A DNA stretch of 64,000 bases, from contig OZ037901.1 in the NCBI GenBank assembly GCA_964035575.1, positions 682,001 through 746,000 on the forward strand, in the 5' to 3' direction. The position numbers and the translations under genes are program-made. This document shows, piece by piece, positions 42,646 through 52,428 of this stretch. This stretch comes from Rhynchopus sp. YZ270_cl-10. Its lineage: Eukaryota; Euglenozoa; Diplonemea; Diplonemida; Diplonemidae. The notes beneath the pieces were generated by a model, which made no database searches, had not been told where the DNA came from, and saw nothing but the letters and a program-made list of their open reading frames with translations. Within the stretch, counting starts at the first letter, position 1; each line of letters opens with the position of its first letter.

Positions 42646-43955
42646 ATGTACGAAGAAATTGCTGAAGATGCCCCAGAGCATGAGCCTACACACATGATGG
42701 TATGATAACCTCCCAAGATGACTTCACACGTACCCTCTGCCCCACCCTTTCTCACCTTCTCATTTTGCTCAGGTACAACTCGAAGCCTTCAAAGCAGCGA
42801 ACAGAGCAAGATTGGAGGATCTCAAGGCGAAGGTGGAGCGTGAGAAAAGGTATATCGATATCACTGTTTTTATCAGCTTCCTTCCGGTCACCAAGGTGCA
42901 ACTGTTGTGAGCGGGCTAGGTCTTCTTTTTTCCATGCTTTTTCGCACCTTTTTTTCTCCTAATTGTTTACCATTCACAGAGAGCTTGCGAAGAGCGAACA
43001 GGAGGACATGGTCGCACCGTACCGCTCATACAGCCACGAGGAGAGAGAGAGCACTGATGTTGCAGTGCGTTTGCGTGAACGTGCGTTGGAGGAGCGCACT
43101 GCAGAGCGCGCACATGGTGAGCTGGAGAGGTTGCGGCACTTGGACGAGCAGGAGCGGTCGCTGAGGATGCGGATGCAGGAGGAGAAGAGCGAGGTGCAGC
43201 AGATGAAACGCGACACAGAACTCCAAGCCGAGAGGCATGCCAACGTGGCGAAGCAGAAGATACACGAGGCAGAGCGGATGAGGCGCGACCTTGACCAACG
43301 CAGTGCAGACATGGATGCGCACGATAAGGATCTCATCACCCGCGGCAGGCAGATCCACCAACGCGAAGCCGACATGATCGCCCGCGGCAAAGAGCTTGAA
43401 CAACGAGAGCGCACCGTCGACCTCAAAGAGCGCGACGTAGAGTCACGCACAGAGCAGCTCCTTGTCGCTGAGTCGGCAGAGCGTGACCGTACCAGAGCCC
43501 TAGACGAAACGGAACGGAAAATGAAATATGACGAAGATAAATCCAAAAAAGACCTTTCCGAACGTTGGAAAGCGCTTGAAGAAACGTTTCATATGTTTGA
43601 AGCAAAGCAGAAGGATGAAAAGGCGCGTCTGCAACGGCTGTCGAGGGAGTTGGAGGAGAGGGAGCGGCAGTGTGAACGGCATGAGATTGATCTGCGGAGC
43701 AGGGAGCAGCAGGTTGAAGCGTTGAAGACGAACATCATGCAGAGGGAGATGCGGATGGACGACTCCGAGCAGCGTGCTGTCGAACGGCTGCGGCGGGAGC
43801 TTCACGAGCGCGAGGCAACCCTCAAGGCACGTACCAACACACAGGGTCTCGACATGATGAGCACCCCAACCAGACATGCGGACCACTTCGTACGACCGCC
43901 AGCGCAGTCGCAGTCCCCAGAGCTCTCTCCTGACTCCGTCATCGGTGTAGCGTGA
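42646..43955 (+). CDS. Coiled-coil protein of unknown function, three exons
   Basis: Exons are 42646-42699, 42773-42849 and 42980-43955, giving 368 aa. Donors are GTATGA and GTATAT, acceptors CTCAG and CACAG, with intron phases 0 and 2. The total length is in frame. Apart from a short acidic start (MYEEIAEDAPEHEP) and a Pro/Ser tail, the whole protein is a continuous Arg/Glu/Leu-rich coiled coil with strong heptads (e.g. ERALEERTAERAHGELERLR). No globular domain is recognised. The first two exons are too short to be called alone; they are accepted because each splice restores the frame into coiled coil. A cytoskeletal or basal-body role is a guess. Confidence 0.8.
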
Positions 43956-44276
43956 TAGGAGAGGAGTTATAGAATGGCGTTGTGTAGATTTGTTTTTGTA
44001 CCCGTCCTTGTGCTTCAAAATAAAGTAAAAAACGTAAAACCAAGTAAATGTACTTAGAGTCCAGTCAATAAATGTAGAATAAAAAAGAAGTTCACTTTTT
44101 GCCCTCTCAATTCTCCCCCCCCCCCCCCCTCTCGCCTCGGGTGTCATGGGCTTCTCGCTCTTCCCCCCCCAACTATCACACTTCCCTCCCCCACTTCAGC
44201 CAAGTACACACACACAAGCCTCTTTTTTCTCCCTCCCCTTTCTTTTTCCCTCCTTGAGGTTTTTTGAAATTTTGAT
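43956..44276. other. Short spacer, probable UTRs
   Basis: AATAAAG at about 44020 could serve as a polyadenylation signal for the upstream gene. A C-rich then pyrimidine-rich tract ends in CCCACTTCAG (44190-44199), an acceptor-like site 78 bases before the next ATG. Confidence 0.5.
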
Positions 44277-45915
44277 ATGGAGGACGACACTTATGAAGAG
44301 GCAGACTTGCGCAGGAATGTGAAGGAGGTGCTGATTGAGAATGGCGTTATGGCGAAGATGCGGGCACAGATGCGGCAGTGTGTGCTGCAGGTGTTCCAAC
44401 ATACGGGCATAGATGGAAAACCGTTGTACCCTGCAACCGCCCGCACTGCGGAACTACGCACCAATCCTGAGGCTGAATGCGGGTATCACCTTGTACGCAA
44501 CTTCCTCCGCCACTACGATCTCAACCACACCGACTCCGTTCTCAAAGGCGAAGCGAACGTTGAAGACGAAGAGGCAAGCACCACTACTCCACCCCCCATG
44601 CTCCCCGCGACCGCTCTCCAGCGGCTTCCCGGAGAGGACAGCCTTCTTGTTGAAATCGTCGCCGATTGGCTGCGTCTTCAGGAGGCAAACCACCACCCTC
44701 CTTCTCGACAAGAACAGACCCTCCCTTCTCCACCGGAAGAACCGTCCATCCCGGATGGCAGCAACAACCACAACACCTCAACACCCTTTCAAGAGGAGCT
44801 TCAAGAAGACCTGATTTTGCACAACAACCACCCGGAAGAGGATGATGAGGTGATTCGCGATGGGGACGCAGACGAGGCCTCGGATAGCTACGATTCTGTC
44901 TACTCTGCAGAGGCCCCGCAAGATGGTGCGAAAGGGGTCAACAACGTTGCTGAAAAAACAGACGATGCGAATGCAGCATACGACAGCCCCTCATCCGAGG
45001 ACGCATTCCCCGCCTCCTCCCCTTCCTCCGCAGTACACAGCAGCGTCGCTTCTCCTCCACAACAGACCGCACACCACACACCGCCACCCGCATCTCCCAC
45101 CGAGCAACCACCCCGCATACCCGCTACCACCTCGTTAACAGCAGTCTCAGAGTACTCAAAGGACACTATCTTCGAAGCGGGTCTTGTTGTTGGGGATACG
45201 GAGGAAGGGCCAACGGAAGTGGAAGCAGAGGAAGAAGGGGAGCTGGATGCGCCAGGGGAGAGTCCGATCATGAAGGTGACGGAGAATGAGTTGGACCTGA
45301 GTCTTGCGGACTGCAGCAGAGCTGGGTCGGAGCATGATGGTGATGTGGACGAAGCAGATACGGACTCCATCGATTCTGTATCGCAATCCCCCGCGGCAGT
45401 TGCAAAAGATGAAGAAGTAGAAGCCCGCGCACAACGCGCTTTAGAAGAAAAAGAGCGCCTCGTCGCGGAAGAACAACAATACGAAGCAAAAGTCGAGGCA
45501 GAGCGAATCGAGGCAGAAGAAGTTCGCAAAGCGCAAGAAGCAGAAGCGCAGGCAACAGCAGAAGCTACCTTAGCTAAGGAAGGGATTATCCAGGTTGAAA
45601 CCCAGGTGGGTGAAATGGTATGTATTTTTTTGGAGGAGAAAACAAAGTAGTAGCGGTATCCATGAAACGAGAGATAGGTGAGGAAAGGCTGCGTGGAGTT
45701 CACACGAGAAAAAAGCGAGGTGTCTACACGTCATCAATTTTTCAAAAAAAAAATTTTTACAAAACACTCAGGTGGCAGAAGTGGAGGACGACGGAGACTT
45801 CGAAGCCTTCCAAGGCTCCGACAGTGAGTCTGAGAGTGTCGGTGGCGGCGGTGGCGGTGGCAACTTTGAAAGCAGCTACAGCGAGGACAGCGATGAGAGC
45901 GGTGACGCTTTCTGA
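44277..45915 (+). CDS. FOP/FOR20-like LisH protein (centriole/basal body), two exons
   Basis: Exons are 44277-45617 and 45772-45915, giving 494 aa. The donor is ATG|GTATGT, the acceptor CTCAG|GTG, phase 0, and the intron is 154 bp. The first ~130 residues fit the TOF-LisH arrangement of the FGFR1OP/FOR20 centrosomal family: DLRRNVKEVLIENGVMAKMRAQMR (residues 10-33), then a LisH-like helix pair around YHLVRNFLRHYDLNHTDSVLK, and LVEIVADWLRLQ. The middle is long, acidic and Pro/Ser/Thr-rich. A short Glu/Ala coiled coil precedes exon 2, which encodes an acidic Gly/Ser-rich end. The family anchors proteins at centrioles and basal bodies and is needed for ciliogenesis. The intron contains a family D-type module (45698-45750). 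Confidence 0.78.
45698..45750 (+). repeat. Family D-type module inside the FOP-like gene intron
   Basis: TGGAGTTCACACGAGAAAAA and GCGAGGTGTCTACACGTCAT, then CAATTTTTCAAAAA, are nearly the same as 19578-19636. The module fills about one third of the intron. Confidence 0.8.
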
Positions 45916-47323
45916 CAAACTGAAAACAAAAAAAAATACCCTGAAGAAGCAGAGAAACCATCCACCCCACCCACCCTCCAATATATATAGGCGAATGTGC
46001 AGCCTATACGGCTTGTAGGGGTTCCCCCCACCCCACCCACCCCCAGTGTATTAGTACTCCCTTTGCCCCCGGTTTCTTATTTGAGGTATGTGAAGCATAA
46101 TATTATTCATCTTGGAAGAATTTTGAAGGTGAAGATGGCCTAGACTCATCTTAACAAACCCTTTCTTATTCTCTTATGCATCGTGGAGGGGTTCTCCTCA
46201 AGATATGAGTGCCTTTCCCCACCCAGTGGTATTCTCTTCGGTGTCCTAAGGTCTTAAGTTCGTTGAGTATATATGAAAGAAAACGACATAACATCCCCAA
46301 AAAAAAACCTCATTTATCGTAAACTGAGTGTGCACGGCTTAGGTTTAGGTCATCGTACCGTGTTTTTTTGTGTTTTGATCGTTATCGCGTTCTCCCTCTT
46401 AGCTGCTCCTTAAAAAGACAAATAAAGTAGGTTTTTTTTGAAGCGATCATTCGATGAGAAGGCTGGTTAGACTTCTGTCTGGATTTCATAATAAAAAAGC
46501 CTCTCTCATTACAGTGTACCAAGGTATACTGTGATGAGAGGGATTTTTTTTTTTTTTTGAATTTCAAGTTACAAACCGTGGTTTAGTATTGTGTTTTGAA
46601 AAAATCAGTTTGTGGCTAATGCCTGCGTGGAATGATGCCCATTGTGGTTGTTGTGTTGTGTGTTTTTTTTTCACTAAGAAAACACCATGATAGGTGTACA
46701 CCGAACGATACTAGGTGGTGGGATGGGGGGTGAACGGTAGAGACAAACCCGTGCATGCGAAAACGTAGATTTGGACACATAAGTTAACTTTGCGGTAGGT
46801 GGGGGGTGGAAGTGATTCATTTGTACAGAACCCCCTTTTTGAATTTTCTCTTTTTTTCTGCACCTCGATTTTGTTTTTGTCGACGTGTCATGAGGAAAAA
46901 GGGAAAACAATCCCCATAATTAACTCCCACCCCGCGCAAACATAAAAAAACGATCTCACGATATTTGTATTTAAAAAAAGTTAAGAACGCCAGTTCGGGT
47001 ACAGTTTTATCTGCAGCAAAGTAATGCACCCCTCCCACCCATTTCCTTTCCACCCTCCTCTCCTCACGCTCTTCACCCTCGCGACGGAGAGGGTCGATGA
47101 AACGCTTTTTTTTTTTTGGCCTCAAAGAGGTTTCCTCTTCACTGCCAGGTACTCAGTGGGAGCGTATTGCAGTAATAAAAATATCAACACAGAATATTTA
47201 TTACACACTTTTACGCACAAACAAATATTTATTACACTACACTACTCCACCGTGTTCTTTCCTCCCCTCTATCTCTCTCTCTCTCTCAATACAACAACAG
47301 AGGGGCATATTGGATCCTAACAT
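45916..47323. other. Intergenic spacer with decayed modules
   Basis: No gene is seen. A hairpin with arms CCTCTCTCATTACAGTGTAC and GGTATACTGTGATGAGAGG lies at 46500-46541 and overlaps a decayed family G piece. Decayed family A and B pieces occur near 46085-46180. Confidence 0.55.
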
Positions 47324-49984
47324 ATGGCCGTCGAAAATGAGGTGCTCAGTGTGAAAACACGAAAGGCAAAAACCTCGATCCGATCCTTCATGAAGAGCGT
47401 GCAGTGCGAAGGCACCCGCACCACAAAGAAGAAGAAGAAGAAGGCCGAGCCGCTCAGCAACGTCTCCGTACAGCCACCCACACCTACCACGACCCCCACC
47501 GACAACACCGTTGAGAGCGCCTTCGAGCAAACCGACACCCGAGCGAAGGACAAAGCACCACGCCCGCTCTGCGCTGACGAGGTCGTTCTCTCGTCTCCCG
47601 ACACCCTTTCCTCCCCATGCCTTGAGATACAAAGCAAAAAGCGTGCCGCCACCCCAACCGTACACGGTTCTTTCGTCGACTCCCCGCTCTTCAAACCTAG
47701 ACCTGGCAATAGATCTCTTCTTCTCCTCTCTTTAACACCACAGAAGGGGAAGACTGCATCGTCGCTTACTACTACCCCGCAAAAACAGAACTGTATCAGC
47801 CCGGTAGGTCCAACGCAAAGCACCACTGTGTACACTGCTCGGGCTACTCCTTATAACGCTTCTCCTGCAGTATCACCAACTGTAACAGCGAGAGAGGAGA
47901 TTCCAACTCAATATGAAGTTCTTCCAGAACAACATTCTCACCAAGGTTATGATGACTACTATAAGAAAGGGTTTTCGGGAGGGTACTATGGATATGAAGA
48001 AAGCCGGGAGGTCGGACCGCATGACCATCATCATCACCATCATCACCACCACCACCACCACCACCATCACCCTGGCATGCATCCGATGATGGGGTTTGGA
48101 TATCCATTTTTAGGGTATCATCATCATCATCATCATCACCACCAGCATGCACATTACCCGCAGCATTATATGTACCCTCATCACCATCATCACCATCACC
48201 ATCACCCAGAGATGTACAGAGAGCCCTTCGTAAGAGAGGAAGGGGAGGATGCGCCAAGGGAGGTGTCAGTGAACGCAGCAATCCCAGGGCTGCCTGCTTC
48301 GAGCTATGCTACACCGAAGTGTCTGCAGCATTTATTGCATAAAGAGGGTCTAGTGGGGAATGAGGGAAGCGAGATGACGCAGGACAGAGCAAGCACGCAA
48401 TCCGAAGATGGCGACTCACAGAGGGTAGAATCAACCCCGCAGAGCTCTCTGGATACAAGCTCGGTGCAGGAGTCCGCTCCATCGAATATATCAACGAAAC
48501 AGCTGCTAAAGGAGGTCACGCGATTGGTATGAAATCAAAAAAAACCCTCTTTTTTTTTGAAATTCATACGTCCCCAGAGGCGTTTTGCACCAACTTCACT
48601 TTAACCATTTTCTCTTGATTTATTCTGATGTGTTTGTGCATGAGAAGGCACATTCATCTTTTTCGGTGTATTTGAAACCCACCACAGAGAGGACTGAAGG
48701 GGCGTGTGATAGAGTTTAGCAAAGACCAGGAAGGTTCACGTTTCATCCAGAAACACCTGCTCTTCTCGACAAACCAAGAGGAAAAAGACGATCTCTTTGA
48801 AGAAATCCTGCCGCGTATCCTAGAGCTGGTCACAGATGTGTTTGGGAACTACGTGGTGCAGAAGCTGCTTGACATTGGAAAGCGGAAGCAGATCAACAAG
48901 ATTGCAGAAGCGTTTCGGGGCTCCATTCTTGAGTTGAGTCTCCAGGTACACCCTCCCCCTCTCTCCCCTTCATAACAAAACGCAAAACGACTTAAACTCC
49001 ATTCGACTGCAGCGCTTTCGGAGACAGCCTTCGGGGTTTTATCAACTTTTCTGTTATTTTACATCTCGCTTTACTTCGCTGCTTTACTCAAATATGTTTT
49101 TCTTTTCCTACATTTCTATACAGACATACGGCTGCCGTGTCATTCAAAGAGCGTTGGAGGTGATGAACCCCGAGCACCGTCTCATGACAGCACGCGAACT
49201 GCACCACCACGTCCCGCAGTGTGTGCGCGACCAGAACGGGAACCACGTCATCCAGAAGTGCATTGAGACGATGCCGACGAGGGTGCAGTTCATTGTGAGT
49301 GCCTTTCATGGGCAGATCCAGACGCTTGCGGCGCATGCGTACGGCTGCAGGGTCATCCAGCGCCTGTTAGAGTTCTGCCGCGACAGTCCTGAAATCACGC
49401 CGGTCCTTGATGAGATTGTCGACAACGTGACTGCGCTCTGCTCAGACCAATACGGCAATTATGTTGTCCAGGACCTTCTCATCCACGGCAGCTCCAAATT
49501 CAGGAAGAAGGTGGAGTTGAAGCTGAAGGGCTGCTTCATGGAGTACAGCCGCCACAAATTCGCTTCAAACGTTGTAGAAAAGCTTTACCAATATGGGACC
49601 AGCGCGGAGCGGTATCAGCTGCTTGCAGAGCTCTGTGAGGATTTGGGGCCGGAGAATATTTCTCCTTTGGTGTGCATGGTGAAGGATCAGTTTGCGAATT
49701 ATGTTGTACAAAAGCTTCTTGACCTCTCGGACGAAGGACAGCGCAGGGCCATTGTCATGCATATGAGGCCACACACCGCAATGCTAAAACGCTACAACTA
49801 CGCGAAACACATTGTAGTCCGCGTAGAACGCTTTCTCGAAAGCGAAGGCATTCCCACCATAGACGCCCCACCCATGAGCGCAAACATGGAACCCTACCAC
49901 ACCGACCCCACCTTGGCGCACAAATCTTATGTGCCTAATTCTATGTATTACCCTCACTATGCAAGCTATGGAGGCCTCTATTAG
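47324..49984 (+). CDS. Pumilio (PUF) RNA-binding protein, three exons
   Basis: Exons are 47324-48526, 48688-48945 and 49124-49984, giving 773 aa. Both introns are phase 0 (GTATGA...CACAG; GTACAC...TACAG). Residues 1-400 are low-complexity, with a Lys run near 30 and three long His tracts around residues 228-300. Residues ~402-735 are a complete Pum-HD of eight repeats. The RNA-contact residues read GSRFIQ, GNYVVQ, GCRVIQ, GNHVIQ, GCRVIQ, GNYVVQ, ASNVVE, ANYVVQ. This is the same set as in human PUM1/2, so binding to UGUAnAUA-type 3' UTR elements is predicted. The role is translational repression or mRNA decay. Intron 1 carries family C and B modules. Confidence 0.95.
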
Positions 49985-50121
49985 AGGGAGGAGGAGGGGG
50001 AGAGAAGGGGCTTTGAGATAGGTGACTACCGACTGTAAAGGATGATAGTATGTGTGTTAAAGAAGAGGCTGTGTGTTTATGTGGTTGGAGGGGTTTTTAT
50101 TGAAAAAAATTTTTTTGACAG

Positions 50122-50221
50122 TAATTTGGTGCTCCGGGAGGGGTCGATATTGACAGGGGTCGCTGACAGGTCACCGACAGGTCGTGGCACATCGCTGACA
50201 GGTCGTTGACCGACCATAATT
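50122..50221. mobile_element. MITE of the TGGTGCTCCGG family with TAATT duplication
   Basis: The element 50127-50216 starts TGGTGCTCCGGGAGGGGTCG and ends GTCGTTGACCGACCA. TAATT flanks it at 50122-50126 and 50217-50221. It contains the motif GACAGGTC repeated several times. Sister copies are at 62701-62802 and 16437-16494. Confidence 0.8.
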
Positions 50222-50577
50222 TGTTGTTTTTTTTGGCGATAAGCGGAGGATAATAACGTTTTGTGTTTCAAAAAAAATAATGCTATTTTGTGTTGTATTT
50301 GTCCTATGCAAAAATATTTCCCCCTTTTGTTTTCTCAGATGTAACGAAATGGATGTGTGATGACTGCATGATTTGGGGTCCACCCTCACAGTGCATCAGT
50401 CATGCACCAAAAGGTACACTGTTTACGAGAGGGTTTTTTGTATTTGAAGTCAATTTTTTTTTTTGATGTCCTCTTCCCTTTTTTGAAAGAAAAATGGGGA
50501 GAGGTTTTCTCTCTCTCTCTCTCGCACTTCCAACTTGTCTTGAAGACCCGAAAGGGCTTTGTGAGAACCATATATTT

Positions 50578-50645
50578 TTGTGCTTTCATCCGGATGGCTG
50601 GCATCGTATGTGGGCCAGTCGGAGGTGCCTGCATTAATAACTTCA
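50578..50645 (+). repeat. Family E module, representative copy
   Basis: The text is TTGTGCTTTCATCCGGATGG, CTGGCATCGTATGTGGG, CCAGTCGGAGGTGCCTGC, ATTAATAACTTCAC. Copies are at 5530 (intron), 8878, 33718 and 63216, with partial ones at 50690 and 51310. All read in the + direction. Confidence 0.8.
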
Positions 50646-52428
50646 CTTTTTATGTTCTTGGCCCGCAGGGAAAGGTAGTGTGTTTTTTCATTCTTTGGCT
50701 GGCATCGTAAGAAATCGTAGAAAAAAAAAAACAAGGTGACTTGGGATCATTTTACAAGCTTTTCTTAGAATATTTTTTTCAGATGTGCTTGTCGCGATAA
50801 CAGTTTATGAAAGAAATTTTTGTGTCTGTGAGGCCCAGTCATCTTTTTTGAGCCCCATTTTATTTGAGTTTTTTTTGCTAAATTAATTTGTGTTATCTGT
50901 CCTCAAACAAACCAACCCCTCCCCGCCATGCCCCCGCAAGGGTGTGTTTCTCACCTTATTTTTAAATGCTTCCTTCCTTCACTCTCAAGGGACTTTAACA
51001 GTTTGATTTTTATTTCAAAAAAACCCCCCTGGTTTGGGTACAAAGAAGCCTATTCAGAGCTTTCTCCCGCTGACCTGCCAGTCACAGGGTGGAGAGGCTA
51101 GCCAGCTTTATTTTTTCCTCGACTGCTCGACAGAGATGCGTTTTAGCACGTTTCAATTACTATTTCCTTTTCTTTTTTTTGTCCAGCATCCTGTTGAGTT
51201 GAGCCCGTTCATCAATGGTCTTGTCAATGCAATACAAAAGAAAAGTACTGACCCCTTTCCCTCCCTTTTTGTAAGATGTGTGTACACGAGAGGCACGTGC
51301 ATCTTTAAGTCTATTCTTTGGCTGGTATCGTACGTCAGTCGGAGATGCGTACAACAACAATGCCTTTCTTTCTTTTGATCACGCTCTCGTGCGGTAGCAT
51401 CGGCTCCATTTTTTTTTTCTCTTTTTCTATTATTATTCTTCATCCTTTTATGGGTGTATGACACCGAAAAACACAAAAATCTGGAGAAAAAAAACACAAC
51501 CAGACAAATGTTCAACACTGAAGGTGTTTTGTGGGATTTTGGTGCTTTTTTTGTGATTTTTTACCAAAAAAAAAACTTCGATTTTTCTATTTTAGATGTG
51601 CCCTCGTGAGGCATGTTTATTATCCAAGCTTTTCTTCTTCTTTCCCCCCCCTCCACCCCTCTACTCAAATACAGGTGACTGTTTCACAACAGACCTGCTT
51701 TCGCTTCTCCTGATGCTAACACATCGGTCGCTAATTGCTCCCTCCCCCTCCCTTACTGCTTGGATACCTGAAAGGGTATATTTTACTTTTTTCCCCTTTT
51801 TTACCACCTACTTTTTAACCCCCACTGCTTCCCCCAGATTTATTTACACTTTTTCCCTTTTTTGGCAGCTTCGAGAAAATAATTACAGTGGAGCTTGCAC
51901 AGGTGGCAACTACACTATTCCAACTATTTTTTGAAAATAATTGAAATAACGAAGCTACAAAGGAGAGCCCTTTCTCTCAAACATACCAGAAGAAGCGATG
52001 TGGTACGTTTTTAAAGTGAGGGTCTGCTTCTATGATTACCCCAATCGTGCAGTGCATGTTTTTTTCTTCTTTTCTTTTTCTTTTTCTTTGGCACGAGCTA
52101 ACAAACGAAAACCTTCCTCTCCCATCTTTAATTTTTTTTTAAAATGTGTCGAGGAGAGTGTTGTCCTCCATTTACCCACCCAAGCCCATCCTGCTGCAAT
52201 CGTGCATTCTTGCGTTCAGGGTATTCTTCTGAGGATTAACACCCCCACCCAGTACCCAAGCTACCCCCCAAACAACCAAATATCACCCCCCCTTTCAGAA
52301 ATTACACAAAAAAATCCCCCCCCTTTTCCCAGAGGATTTTTTTTTTAAGGGGATTTTCTGTATTGGTGATCCCACATCCCCTGTTTTTATAAATTGTTGG
52401 ATTTTTTTTTGCTGATTTTTTTTAGTGC

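Larger units (their letters stand above)
49985..52428. other. Gene-free spacer with MITE and modules
   Basis: No gene is seen. It contains a MITE at 50127-50216, family G at 50346-50450, family E at 50578-50645 with partial copies at 50690 and 51310, family B at 51267-51306 and family D at 51888-51935. The last 30 bases are a T-run ending in TTTTAG, 3 bases before the next ATG. Confidence 0.6.

Noticed and set aside
42115-42693. 192-codon minus-strand frame
   Set aside because: Dominated by Phe/Val from A-rich DNA, and overlaps exon 1 of the coiled-coil gene.
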